From: CBDDEC01 sp965198045
GTDB lineage: Bacteria; Chloroflexota; Dehalococcoidia; UBA2979
Direction: 5' to 3'
DNA: 64,000 nt
NCBI GenBank assembly: GCA_965198045.1
Contig: CBDAOL010000010.1
Location: 310,001 to 374,000 of the forward strand
Each line of letters begins with the position of its first letter. The first letter of the stretch is position 1. The position numbers and the translations under genes were made by a program. Of the stretch, positions 44,901 to 53,003 are shown in pieces. Below the pieces are notes generated by a model that saw only the letters and a program-made list of their open reading frames with translations, had not been told where the DNA came from and searched no databases.

Positions 44901-46030
44901 CCTGTCCCGCCACATTATTCGAGTGCGGCCGGTTTGACGGTCTGACGGCTGCGGTCGAGCCTTCCGCTGGGGCGGGAGGCCGAAATGCTGATCTACCTGC
45001 AGCTCGTGTTGTGGACGTTACGCCGAGCGGCTCTCGCGCGTGGGGATCTACTGCTCGAGAACCTCGCGCTTCGCCAGCAGCTGGCGATGTACGAGCGGCA
45101 CCCGACGATCCGCGATGGCGACCGCGCCTTCTGGAGCCTCCTCGCGGGCCGGTGGCCAAACTGGCGCAGAGCGGTTGTTGTCGTGAGCCCCGAGACGGTC
45201 GTGCGCTGGCACCGCGCTGGCTGGCGTCGCTATTGGCGCTGGAAGAGCAGGGGCCGGCGGGCCGGTCGTCCTCGGATCCCCGAGGAGGCGCGTGAGCTGA
45301 TCGCCCAGATGTCGCAGGAGAACCGCTGCTGGGGTGCGCGTCGAATCCAGGGTGAGCTACGCGCCCTCGGCTACGAGGTGAGCGCCGAGACGGTGCGCCG
45401 CTACCGACTCCAGGCGCTGCGCCGTCCGCCGTCGCAGCGCTGGCAGACCTTCCTTGCCAATCACCGCAAGGAGATCTGGGCCACCGACTTCTTCACGGTC
45501 CCGACCGTGCTGTTCCAGACCCTCTATGTGCTGTTCTTCGTCTCGCACGACCGCCGCCGCATCGAGCACATCAACGTGACGGCGCATCCGACGGCTGCGT
45601 GGGTGTGGCGCCAGGTGATCGAGGCGACGCCATGGGGCAGCCGGCCGCGTTTCCTCATTCGAGACCGCGACCACTCCTACGGCGGCGACCTCATCGCGAA
45701 GGCGAGCGGCATCGGCATTGAGACGGTGCTGACGCCGATCCGGGCACCGCAGGCGAACGGGATCGCAGAGCGCCTGATCGGGACGCTGCGCCGCAACTGC
45801 ACCAACCACATCATCCCACTGAGCGAGCGCCACCTCCGCAGGGTCCTGCTCGAGTACGTCGCCTACTACAATGCGACGCGGCCGCATCAGACGCTTGGGC
45901 AGGAGACGCCAGAAGGTCCGCGGGAGGTGCGGCTCGCCGGGATGGTGCGCGGAGAGGAGGTGCTGGGCGGGCTCCACCACCGCTACGAACGAGTCGCTGC
46001 CTAGGGTTCCGAGTTTTGTGGCAGGACAGG
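44901..46030 (+). mobile_element. rve-type insertion sequence (IS3/IS481-like)
   Basis: About 1,130 bp with imperfect inverted ends: left CCTGTCCCGCCACA (from 44901) and right TGTGGCAGGACAGG (ending 46030). It encodes one intact transposase. It separates two IS110 fragments that point in opposite directions, so it sits at a rearranged junction rather than a simple insertion. Related decayed copies occur at 54554 and 62143. Confidence 0.75.
44985..46004 (+). CDS. integrase-core (rve) DDE transposase
   Basis: 339-aa transposase. An N-terminal helical region LLLENLALRQQLAMYERHP leads to an HTH, RPRIPEEARELIAQMSQENR. The DDE core follows: IWATDFFTVPTVLFQTLYVL (first Asp), RDRDHSYGGDLIAKASGI (second Asp) and APQANGIAERLIGTLRR (Glu). 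The C-terminus YNATRPHQTLGQETPEGPR is intact. It looks functional, alone in its element. It is a single-ORF member, so the assignment is to the wider IS3/IS481-like rve group rather than an exact family. Confidence 0.88.
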   Translation: MLIYLQLVLWTLRRAALARGDLLLENLALRQQLAMYERHPTIRDGDRAFWSLLAGRWPNWRRAVVVVSPETVVRWHRAGWRRYWRWKSRGRRAGRPRIPEEARELIAQMSQENRCWGARRIQGELRALGYEVSAETVRRYRLQALRRPPSQRWQTFLANHRKEIWATDFFTVPTVLFQTLYVLFFVSHDRRRIEHINVTAHPTAAWVWRQVIEATPWGSRPRFLIRDRDHSYGGDLIAKASGIGIETVLTPIRAPQANGIAERLIGTLRRNCTNHIIPLSERHLRRVLLEYVAYYNATRPHQTLGQETPEGPREVRLAGMVRGEEVLGGLHHRYERVAA

Positions 46031-46095
46031 CCCCCACCCGGTCGTAGCTCGCGCAGCAGCCGGTGCAGCCGGTTGACCACGCGCGTGCGTTCCTG
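46031..46095 (-). pseudogene. IS110-family transposase internal fragment, opposite strand
   Basis: Minus strand reads RLTQERTRVVNRLHRLLREL then RPGGG, a segment found in the middle of IS110 transposases, and is cut at the rve-type IS right end. The matching N-terminal fragment (44581) lies on the plus strand on the other side. Confidence 0.6.
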
Positions 46096-46107
46096 CGTGA
46101 GCCTCGC

Positions 46108-46575
46108 TCACGGTGTCTCCTCGGCTTCCTCGGCCTCCTCGGCTGCGAGCTCGGCCAGCGTGCGGGCGTGCTGCTCGGAGGGCCGGACGAACTCGAACGT
46201 GACCTTGCGGTCGCCCGCGATCTCCATGCCACCCGGGTGCTCCACCGCGACGTTGTCGCGGTACACGCGCGGTCGGTGCGCCCTGAGCAGAAACATGAGC
46301 AGCTTGTCGCTGTAGACGGTTTCGGTCCCCACGACCCGGCCGGCGTACCAGACATCGCGCTTCATGCCCGTGGCGCGCCGACGGGCCTCGCCGTCGAGCA
46401 GGTCGACGGCCTCATCGAGCGCCTCATCCCACTGGCGCCTGAACGTCTTGTTCCGGCTGCGTGTCTGGTAGGCGTTCTGACGGGTCACCCCGGCCCCGCG
46501 GGCCGCGAGCGTGATGTTGCCCGTGGCCTTGAGCCGTTCGATGAACACGCCCCGCCAGGCGGGCGCAACCCTCAT
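46108..46575 (-). CDS. phage terminase small-subunit-like protein
   Basis: 155 aa beginning MRVAPAWRGVFIERLKATGN. The region ITLAARGAGVTRQNAYQTRS is an HTH-like phage small-terminase motif, followed by FRRQWDEALDEAVDLLDGEA and DKLLMFLLRAHRPRVYRDNV, the typical DNA-recognition and oligomerisation pattern of small terminases. It ends with a Glu/Ala repeat (AEEAEEAEETP) and stops where an IS110 scrap begins, so the native end may be lost. The start overlaps the next gene by 4 bp (ATGA). No large subunit is present, so it is probably a prophage remnant. Confidence 0.7.
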   Translation of the reverse strand: MRVAPAWRGVFIERLKATGNITLAARGAGVTRQNAYQTRSRNKTFRRQWDEALDEAVDLLDGEARRRATGMKRDVWYAGRVVGTETVYSDKLLMFLLRAHRPRVYRDNVAVEHPGGMEIAGDRKVTFEFVRPSEQHARTLAELAAEEAEEAEETP

Positions 46576-46913
46576 TTCGCCCCCCTTTGGGTGTCAACCT
46601 TTGTCAACCTTTCGCACATGCTAACCCAATTCGTGGCGGTCCAGCGGTCCAAAACTGCCAGGAGCGTGGGGTCGCCGCGCAGCCGTTCTGCCAATACCAG
46701 ATCATTGAACCCCCAGAACGTCCCCGCCTGCCCCCCTTGGGCGTCCCTGTTGTTCGCGATCGCCAGCGTCCTTCCATCCTCTAGGTCGATGCGTCCGGGC
46801 ATCTCCTCGTGCCCGCAGCAGCTAGCCACGGTACGGATCCCGCCAGCATTCAGCGCCGCGACGATGTGGTGGATGCAGAAGTCTATGCATTGCACACGGC
46901 CGCCGAGGGGCAT
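46572..46913 (-). CDS. small phage-type CCGH protein of unknown function
   Basis: 113-aa protein. The block CIHHIVAALNAGGIRTVASC then CGHEEMPGRIDLEDGRTLAI has a pattern repeatedly seen beside phage structural or terminase genes, possibly metal-binding (CCGH plus His pair). The rest is unfamiliar. ATG 46913 is chosen; it sits upstream of the terminase gene and overlaps it by 4 bp, so the two form an operon. Confidence 0.65.
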   Translation of the reverse strand: MPLGGRVQCIDFCIHHIVAALNAGGIRTVASCCGHEEMPGRIDLEDGRTLAIANNRDAQGGQAGTFWGFNDLVLAERLRGDPTLLAVLDRWTATNWVSMCERLTKVDTQRGAK

Positions 46914-46995
46914 GCTGACTTGGTTCCTCAGCGTTACCTCGTCCCCTGGCGAATCACAACGCTGACATCTGTGGTCGGCGACCCCCTCGTCGGTC

Positions 46996-47401
46996 CCCCG
47001 CGGCCGCCTGCTGATTCGCCACGGCAAGGGCAACAAGCAACGCGTCGTCCCCTTCGCCCGCCGCTGCCGGGTCGCGCTCGGGGCCTACCTCGCCGTCCGC
47101 GGGCCGACGCCGGGCCCGCTCGTGTGGGCCGTCACCGGGCCCGGCCAGCTGCGGCCCGGCGTGCGGCTCCAGCCCAACGGCCTCAAGCAACTGCTCCGCC
47201 GCCGCGGACGCGCCGCCCACGTGCCCCGCTGCCACGCCCGCCGCTTTCGCCATACCTTCGCGACCTGGGCCATCCAGCAGGACGCCCGCGAACTCGACGT
47301 CCAGCACTTGCTCGGCCACGCCGGCCCTGAGATGGTGCGCCGCTACACCGCAAGCTACCGCGATCGAGAGCGTGCCGGCCTCGACTCATGGGGCGATGGC
47401 G
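46996..47401 (+). pseudogene. tyrosine recombinase C-terminal fragment
   Basis: Reads LLIRHGKGNKQRVVPFARRC (catalytic Lys), then HARRFRHTFATWAIQQDARE (His and Arg) and HLLGHAGPEMVRRYTASYRD (His and Tyr). The first catalytic Arg domain and N-terminal SAM-like domain are missing; it abuts phage-gene sequence at about 46995. It is closely related to the intact integrase at 47908. It tapers into non-homologous sequence after about 47400. Confidence 0.8.
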
Positions 47402-47460
47402 ACTCGGCTCGTCACCAGCGAGATCGACTTGACTGCGGGCCCGACCAGAGCGTCCATGCT

Positions 47461-47611
47461 GAGCATGGATCCACAGGAGCGCGAGCTCGACGCGTTGATC
47501 GGACTCTATTTGCTGCGCTGCGAGGCCGGCTCGAGCGCGGACTTCGTTGTCGTTCCGGTGCACAACCTGGACGAGGCGGATCCGAAGTGGCGTGCACTTA
47601 GCGCGGGATAG
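47461..47611 (+). pseudogene. tyrosine recombinase N-terminal fragment
   Basis: MLSMDPQERELDALIGLYLL then RCEAGSSADF resembles the first residues of the integrase at 47908 (MLAMNATRSLGELSALYLLR), and both are preceded by GAGCGTCCATGCTG. After about 30 residues the sequence diverges (VVPVHNLDEADPKW). It is the start of a second, lost integrase copy. Confidence 0.55.
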
Positions 47612-47907
47612 CCTGGTTGATCGGCTCTGGGAAGCCAATGGTCAAGGCGCGCCGAAGGCTACCGCACAACGGCTGGAGCCTTCGAACTCTCGCGCCTCCG
47701 CCAGCGCATCTAGCTCCGCCGCAACCCTATCGAAGAGGTGGACTCTTCGCTTGGTCCTGACAAGTCTTTGTCACTGGCGTCGAACCGAATCACCCGGAAC
47801 GGACTCCATCTCAGCCAGCCCAGAGCCCGGCCCGCCCTCATTGATCGGCTTGCTCATCGCGTCCGTAGCCGGCGCTCCACTTGACTTGAGGGGGCAGGAG
47901 AGCGTCC
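47612..47907. other. integrase upstream gap with a possible minus-strand scrap
   Basis: No intact gene. On the minus strand around 47660-47760 there is a short clean frame, RTKRRVHLFDRVAAELDALA then EAREFEGSSR, which looks like the end of a real protein, but I recognise no family. CAGGAG before 47908 is the integrase ribosome-binding region. Confidence 0.35.
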
Positions 47908-48834
47908 ATGCTGGCGATGAACGCGACACGCTCCTTGGGTGAGCTCAGTGCGCTGTACCTCTTGCGCTGCGAAGTGGAGGGTAAGTCCGCGCAGACCGTG
48001 CGTGCCTACGGCGAGACGCTTGGACGCTTCCGCCGCACTGTCTCGGTCGCCGATGCGGCGGCCGTCACGCCGGAGGACGTTTACCGTTACCTGCGCGGCT
48101 TCTCTCACCTCAGCCTCGAGACGAGGCACCGTTACTTCCGAGAGGTCCGCTGCTTCTTCAACTGGCTGGTGGACGGACGCTACCTCCGCGACAACCCGTT
48201 CCGGGGGATCAAGAACGTCCGGCTGCCCCAGCGCATCGTTGAGCCGTTCTCGCCGACCGACATCGAGCGCCTGCTTGCCGCCTGCGACGCTGACAGCGCG
48301 CTAGGCGTGCGTGATCGTGCGATCGTGCTCTGCCTGCTCGACACCGGGCTCCGGTGTTCAGAGCTCGTTCAGCTCTCGCTCGATGACCTCGACCTCGACA
48401 CGCGCCGATTGCGCGTACGCCACGGCAAGGGCAATAAGCAGCGCGTGGTGCCGTTTGCGGCGCGCTGTCGCGCCGCGCTTAAGCGCTACCTCGAGCAACG
48501 GGGAACGGCTCCGGGTCCGCTCTTCGTAGCGGCCAGCCACCTTGGTGAGCTGAAGCCAGCTACCGCGCTCCGACCGAACGGGCTCAAGCAGATGCTCCGC
48601 CGCTTGGGTCGTCGCGCAGAAGTGGCGAAAGTGCACGCGCATCGCTTCCGCCACACATTCGCGACGTGGGCAATCGCACACGATGCCCGCGAACTCGACG
48701 TGCAGTACCTGCTCGGACACTCCTCGCCCGACATGGTGCGTCGCTACAGCTCGGCCTACCGCTCGGAGCAGGCAGCACTACGCCACCATCGCTTCTCCCC
48801 GGGCGACCAGATGATCGGCTCAGTGCCCGGCTAA
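47908..48834 (+). CDS. tyrosine recombinase / integrase (XerC/D-like)
   Basis: 308 aa, complete. An N-terminal core-binding domain is at about 10-95 (SLGELSALYLLRCEVEGKSA). The catalytic domain has Arg in LLDTGLRCSELV, Lys in RHGKGNKQRVVPF, His/Arg in HAHRFRHTFATWA, His in LLGHSSPDMV and Tyr in RRYSSAYRSEQ, i.e. all six residues. It sits 95 bp before a partial tRNA-Gly 3' end and two 11-bp direct repeats, which suggests it integrates at that tRNA. ATG 47908 or 47917 could start it. Confidence 0.93.
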   Translation: MLAMNATRSLGELSALYLLRCEVEGKSAQTVRAYGETLGRFRRTVSVADAAAVTPEDVYRYLRGFSHLSLETRHRYFREVRCFFNWLVDGRYLRDNPFRGIKNVRLPQRIVEPFSPTDIERLLAACDADSALGVRDRAIVLCLLDTGLRCSELVQLSLDDLDLDTRRLRVRHGKGNKQRVVPFAARCRAALKRYLEQRGTAPGPLFVAASHLGELKPATALRPNGLKQMLRRLGRRAEVAKVHAHRFRHTFATWAIAHDARELDVQYLLGHSSPDMVRRYSSAYRSEQAALRHHRFSPGDQMIGSVPG

Positions 48835-48875
48835 ACCCGGTTTTAGAGGCGGCGCGGAGGCGCCCTGACCTGCAA

Positions 48876-48897
48876 TTTCCCTGCAGTTTCCCTGCAG
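48876..48897. repeat. two tandem 11-bp repeats near the attachment site
   Basis: TTTCCCTGCAG occurs twice back to back between the integrase stop and the tRNA fragment. Such short direct repeats are a common form of integrase arm-type site; that role is inference. Confidence 0.5.
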
Positions 48898-48928
48898 TCT
48901 CGCATCTGAGTTATGTCGTCTAAGCGCG

Positions 48929-48983
48929 ACCAGCGTGCTTCCCAAGCAGAGGGTCGAGGGTTCGAATCCCTTCTCCCGCTCCA
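48929..48983 (+). tRNA. partial tRNA-Gly(CCC) 3' portion (putative attachment site)
   Basis: The sequence contains a TTCCCAA anticodon loop, a T-arm GAGGGTTCGAATCCC and an acceptor 3' strand CTCCCGC-T-CCA ending at 48983. The 5' half is missing: no GCGGGAG acceptor 5' strand exists within 80 bp upstream. A 3' tRNA fragment beside an integrase is the hallmark of attR/attL formed by integration into the tRNA gene. I did not find a second copy in the window. Confidence 0.75.
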
Positions 48984-49183
48984 GCCAGCGCACCTCGAGC
49001 GCTGCGCACGAGTGCGCCCGCCGATTTCCTGACAGATTGAGCTCCTGCAACGAGAGGAGGGCATGAGTCGGTGAGCGTACGACGCCCCGATGCCCGGCGG
49101 TGAATGCAGGGCTCGAAGTGTACACTTCCGCTTGGATCACATCAGAGTCAAGTCGTGGTCGCACAGGCGGAGCCATCTGAGTA

Positions 49184-49389
49184 ATGAGCTGGCAGAACGA
49201 AGTCGATGAACTTGGAACGGTCCGCAATCTTGCCGTCGCATGGGTGGGGAAGACGGTATCGCACGCCAGAAGCAGCAGGGCAGACTAACCGTGCGGGAAC
49301 GCGTGGACTTGCTCGTCGACCCCGGTTCGTTCGAGGAGATCATGAGCACCCTCGTCCCCCGGGGCCGGCTGGCACAGCTACGGAGGTAG
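49184..49389 (+). pseudogene. acyl-CoA carboxylase carboxyltransferase N-terminal remnant
   Basis: MSWQNEVDEL then, one frame over, MGGEDGIARQKQQGRLTVRE and RVDLLVDPGSFEEIM match the first residues of the intact subunit at 26962 (SWQPEVDELQRRQELAKRMG, RGKLTVRERIDALADEGSF). One indel near 49240 and a stop at 49387-49389 after an unrelated tail end the frame. It is the start of a lost second carboxyltransferase gene. Confidence 0.75.
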
Positions 49390-49391
49390 CG

Positions 49392-49952
49392 ATGACTCGA
49401 CTGTCGGCGAAGACTCGCGACGAACTCACCGGCGAGCAGCGCGACGAGTACGACGACCTGGCCCGCACACGCACGCCGCGAGACGGCAAGTTCGGCGGAC
49501 CCCGCGACGCCTGGCTATTGAGCCCCGAACTGTCGCAGCTACTGCGCTCGATCGGGGCGATGGTGCGGGAGCGGACGACGCTTGACCGTGGACTCGTGGA
49601 GCTGGCAATCTCGATCACGGCACGCCACTGGGAGGCCAACGTCGCGTGGGCCTCGCACGCGCCGCGCGCCATCGAGCATGGGATCGCACCCGAGGTACTG
49701 GACGCCGTCTTCGAGGGGCGACGCCCGGACTTCGCTCCCGTGCAGCAGGTGCTGCTCTACGACATCTGCATGTCGCTCAACCGCGAGCGCGCACTTCCGG
49801 AGCCGCTCTACAAGAGCGCAGTGAGTGCCTTTGGCGAGCAGGGTCTGGTCGAGATCATCGGCGTGATTGGCTTCTACACGCTCGTCTCGATGACGCTCAA
49901 CGCCTTCGACGTGCCCGTTGCGCCAGGTGTTGAGGCGCCGTTCGCCCGCTAA
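49392..49952 (+). CDS. carboxymuconolactone decarboxylase-like protein
   Basis: 186-aa helical-bundle protein of the AhpD/CMD group. RTTLDRGLVELAISITARHW is the first core helix; EANVAWASHAPRAIEHGIAP has the conserved His near E..xxxH but lacks the CxxC peroxidase pair of AhpD. QGLVEIIGVIGFYTLVSMTL is the second helix. Reaction unknown; gamma-carboxymuconolactone or related lactone decarboxylation is the family theme. ATG has GGAGG upstream. Confidence 0.85.
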   Translation: MTRLSAKTRDELTGEQRDEYDDLARTRTPRDGKFGGPRDAWLLSPELSQLLRSIGAMVRERTTLDRGLVELAISITARHWEANVAWASHAPRAIEHGIAPEVLDAVFEGRRPDFAPVQQVLLYDICMSLNRERALPEPLYKSAVSAFGEQGLVEIIGVIGFYTLVSMTLNAFDVPVAPGVEAPFAR

Positions 49953-50157
49953 CGCCCCTGGGAGGATGGGCGATCTCAACGCTCGGCGCGCGTCGCGGTT
50001 CGGCGCACTCGATGTCCGGGAAGCCAAGCAGATGAAGGCGCACGACGTGCGATCTAGGCGCGCAAGTTCTCGCGTCCCATGACCGCGTCGAGGGGATGCT
50101 TGCGAAGCAGCTCCTTGATGGAGCGAGATTACCGGGTCAGTTTGCCTGCTTGCGGCC

Positions 50158-51096
50158 CTACGCCTCCGCCACCCGCTCCCGCACCTCGCCGAGCCGGGAG
50201 ATCGAGGCGAGCGCCAAGGCCTGGTCGGGCATCATCTGGCGCACGATCACGTCCGTGTAGCCCGCCTCGGCGAGCGCCGCGAAGTGGGCGGCCACCGTCT
50301 CCGGCCCGCCGATGGCGAGCGCCGACGGGTCAAAGCCGCGGTAGCCAGCCTCGAGGATCGGCGCGGTCGTCGCGGTCGCCTCCTCGTCACTGGCGCCGAC
50401 GTAGACGTCACGCCGGATCGCGACCACCTTGGGCGGTCGCCCGTGCGCCTCGCAGCGCTCGAGGTACTCCGCGGAGGTCGCCGCCGCCCGCTCCACCGTG
50501 AGCCCGGCCCCGGCGAGCCAGCCGTCGGCCAGGCGCGCGGCGCGGTCGATCGACGGGCTCACCCGCGCGCCGAGCCAGACCTCCACCGGCTCCGGCGGCA
50601 CTGGTGCGATCGAGGCGTCTTCGAACGTCCAGCGGCCCTCGTGCGTCACGTGCTCGCCGCTCCAGAGCCGGCGCATGATCTCTAGCGACTGCTCGCTCCT
50701 CGAGGGTCGCTGGCCCGTGGGGACGCCGAGCCCGGCGAACTCGTGGCCGTCGTACCCGCCGACGCATTGCATGATGAACCGACCCTGGTGGATACAGGCC
50801 AGCGTGCCGATCTGCTCAGCGAGCAGCACCGGATGCCAGAGCGGTAGCCCGAACAGTGCCCCCGCCGGGCGGTCGCCCCACTCGCCGAGCATGCGCGCGA
50901 GGATCGGCACGTTCTGGTAGTACGGCCGTGTCGACCTCGCGACGTGGTGGTCGCCGACGAACAGCGAATCGAGGTCGGCGTCGCGCGCTGCCGCCGCGCG
51001 GTCAATCAGCCAGCGCGCCCCCTCGCGTGCGCTGACACGGTCGGTGCCGGAGGCCTCGCCGCCCTGTGCGGTCGTCAGCGACACACCGACTCGCAT
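50158..51096 (-). CDS. LLM-class flavin/F420-dependent oxidoreductase
   Basis: Luciferase-like TIM barrel, 312 aa. MRVGVSLTTAQGGEASGTDR and AAARDADLDSLFVGDHHVAR begin it, PLWHPVLLAEQIGTLACIHQ and RFIMQCVGGYDGHEFAGLG are the conserved strands, and WLGARVSPSIDRAARLADGW is the C-terminal block. F420 use is inferred. ATG 51096 fits the family start. The upstream gap has no clear partner. Confidence 0.9.
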   Translation of the reverse strand: MRVGVSLTTAQGGEASGTDRVSAREGARWLIDRAAAARDADLDSLFVGDHHVARSTRPYYQNVPILARMLGEWGDRPAGALFGLPLWHPVLLAEQIGTLACIHQGRFIMQCVGGYDGHEFAGLGVPTGQRPSRSEQSLEIMRRLWSGEHVTHEGRWTFEDASIAPVPPEPVEVWLGARVSPSIDRAARLADGWLAGAGLTVERAAATSAEYLERCEAHGRPPKVVAIRRDVYVGASDEEATATTAPILEAGYRGFDPSALAIGGPETVAAHFAALAEAGYTDVIVRQMMPDQALALASISRLGEVRERVAEA

Positions 51097-51642
51097 CGTC
51101 GAGCTCCATTCGCAAGACCCGCGAAGGTCTGGCGGGAGCCTAGCATGGGGACTGTGAGCTGCCTTGCGTCTGCTTCCGCATGCGAGTTCTGGGAACCGTC
51201 CGGAGGTTGAGATAAGAGGCAACCCCGGCCCCCATCGGCGTTCGCAGTTGCATGCATCGCGTCGCTTCCGCGGCGCACGGAGCGGGTCATGCCTGCCGGC
51301 GTGACTTGTTACGCCCCGTCGCGCCCGGTCGTACCATCCAGGTCGAAACGACATCATTCCGCTAGCAGAGCTCTTCCGGGACCGCGTCGAAGCGGTGCAA
51401 GCATCACCCGAGTAACCGGGGAGATGTAGCATTCGCGCGATCGAGGACCTGATGACCACGTGCGCCGCGTGTAATCAGGAACGCCTGTTCTGGGCCGGGC
51501 TGTTCTGGCGCGCGTCTCGTCGTGGCGGATGTGGCCGACTCGACTGCCGCGCGTGCTTCAGCGGCTTGCCCAAACACAACCAGCATGCCCGGCTGTGCAG
51601 GATTGCTCGAGCTGGATCTACCGTTTGTCCGGGGTTTTTGAG
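51097..51642. other. degraded region without an assignable gene
   Basis: About 545 bp. Both strands have open frames but none shows family motifs; the plus frame from 51452 is Cys/Trp-rich (TTCAACNQERLFWAGLFWRA) yet unlike anything I know. I treat it as non-coding or decayed sequence. Confidence 0.4.
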
Positions 51643-51759
51643 GGCGGCTCGATGGAGACCGTCAAACGCTACGTCGCACGCGGTCTTGGCCCCGCCGTTG
51701 TGTCTGGGATCTGCCTGATCGAGGCGGATCGCGCAAGGATCGAGGCGGCGGCCATCCCG
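51643..51759 (+). pseudogene. LysR-type regulator effector-domain scrap
   Basis: GGSMETVKRYVARGLGPAVV then SGICLIEADRARIEAAAIP matches the inducer-binding domain of LysR proteins, where V-xxY-V-x-x-G-x-G-V-A-x-V is a strong local motif. Nothing of the HTH or the remaining domain is present. Confidence 0.6.
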
Positions 51760-51760
51760 C

Positions 51761-52066
51761 CGCGAAGCCGGCCGACTCGGCCATCGGGATCGTGCGGTGC
51801 ATGTGCATTGGGTCTCCGAAGCCGGTGGCGCCGTCGAGGATCAGCGGCAGCTCGGTCACACTGCGGATGGCGAGACCGCGCTGGGCGACGTCGGTGATGT
51901 TGAGGTTGGCCTCGAGGATGGCTTGCTCGTATCCGAGCTGGCCGCCGCCGAGGTAGAGCGCCTCGTGGCCAGCGGCCTCGGCCAGGCGGGCCATCAGCGG
52001 GTTCAGCACCAGCGGGGCGAACACGCCTTGGTCGCGGTCGATCAGCTGGCGCAGCGATGCCGGCAT
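51761..52066 (-). pseudogene. isocitrate lyase/PEP mutase family N-terminal fragment
   Basis: MPASLRQLIDRDQGVFAPLV, ARLAEAAGHEALYLGGGQLG and LPLILDGATGFGDPMHMHRT are the first strands of an isocitrate-lyase/2-methylisocitrate-lyase-like barrel, with the DG.TGFGDP loop intact. It breaks off after about 102 residues exactly where the LysR scrap begins. Confidence 0.75.
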
Positions 52067-52186
52067 GGGCGTCTCCTCGCTGTCGGCGGTTCGAGGGCCG
52101 TTCGAGGCCGGCGAAGGACCATCGTTTGCAGAGCGATGGTCGACGTACTATCGTCGGCTCGCCGACCCGTTCCGGCAGGGGGACGC

Positions 52187-52975
52187 ATGACTACAGCCAC
52201 GGAGAGCGCGGCCGTCACCGAGCAGACCGTCGAGGTCGCCGGACTCGACGTGGCGCTGCGCGAGGCCGGCGAGGGTCCGCCGTTGGTGCTGTTGCATCGC
52301 TCCACCGGCTATCTCGCGTGGGGGTCGCTCGAGGATGCGCTCGCAGCTCGATTCCGCGTGATCGTGCCCGACCTGCCGGGCTTCGGGCGCTCCGAGCGGC
52401 CGGACTGGGCGCGCGACCCGCGCGACCTCGCGGTGCTGATGCAGCGTCTGATCGAGCGGCTGGACCTCGAGGGCGTCACTCTCGTCGGCCTGGGTTTTGG
52501 CGGCTTTGTCGCCGCTGAGCTGGCCGCGATCAACGAGTCGCGGCTCGGCGCGCTCGTGCTGGTCGGGGCGGCCGGTCTGAAGCCGGTCGAGGGCGAGATC
52601 CTCGACCAGATGCTGATCCCGTTCCAGGAGTACATCGACGCAGGCTTCAACGAAGAGGCCTCTTTCGAGGCGCACTACGGCGAGGATGTGGACGGGGACA
52701 TCAAGGACGTCTGGGATTTCAGCCGCATCATGACAGCGCGTATCACGTGGAGCCCGTACATGTTCAGCCGCCAGCTGCCGCACCTGCTGGGTGAGGTGAC
52801 GACGCCGGCGCTCGTGGTCTGGGGCGACAACGACCGCATCGTGCCTCAGACGTGCGGGCGGCAGTACGCGGAGTTGCTCGGCGATGCGCGATTCGAGACG
52901 ATCGCGGCGTGCGGGCACCTCGTCGAGCTCGACCAGCCCGAGGCGCTTGCGGCGCTGATCTCGGCGACGCCGTAG
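52187..52975 (+). CDS. alpha/beta-hydrolase-fold protein without a nucleophile Ser
   Basis: 262 aa. The oxyanion turn is VLLHRSTGYLAWG and the acid is in VWGDNDRIVPQTC; the catalytic His is in ACGHLVELDQPEAL. At the nucleophile elbow the sequence is LVGLGFGGFVAAELA, with Gly where GxSxG requires Ser, so hydrolase activity is doubtful. ATG has CAGGGGG upstream. It is 28 bp before an LLM oxidoreductase on the same strand, and such pairs recur in high-GC lineages, suggesting a partner role or a cofactor-independent reaction. Confidence 0.85.
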   Translation: MTTATESAAVTEQTVEVAGLDVALREAGEGPPLVLLHRSTGYLAWGSLEDALAARFRVIVPDLPGFGRSERPDWARDPRDLAVLMQRLIERLDLEGVTLVGLGFGGFVAAELAAINESRLGALVLVGAAGLKPVEGEILDQMLIPFQEYIDAGFNEEASFEAHYGEDVDGDIKDVWDFSRIMTARITWSPYMFSRQLPHLLGEVTTPALVVWGDNDRIVPQTCGRQYAELLGDARFETIAACGHLVELDQPEALAALISATP

Positions 52976-53003
52976 CAGGAACAGACGGAGACGGGACTGA
53001 CCG

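Noticed and set aside
43210..44937. One 575-residue protein spanning helicase, primase and IS110 parts
   Set aside because: It strings together unrelated frames; the homologous blocks belong to different genes and the end is IS110 transposase.
39047..49000. A complete anti-phage defence island
   Set aside because: Only one decayed helicase could belong to such a system; no methyltransferase, nuclease, Cas, BREX or DISARM partner is readable.
48820..49227. Minus-strand protein with GFEPSTLCLGS-like text
   Set aside because: This is the well-known false translation across a tRNA 3' end; the DNA is a tRNA-Gly fragment and flanks.
49953..50157. Gene end on the minus strand (KELLRKHPLDAVMGRENLRA)
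   Set aside because: A clean short tail of about 20 residues near 50056-50120, too short to assign and without an upstream frame.
51452..51718. Cys/Trp-rich small protein
   Set aside because: No family pattern, no clear ribosome-binding site, and it runs into the LysR scrap in another frame.
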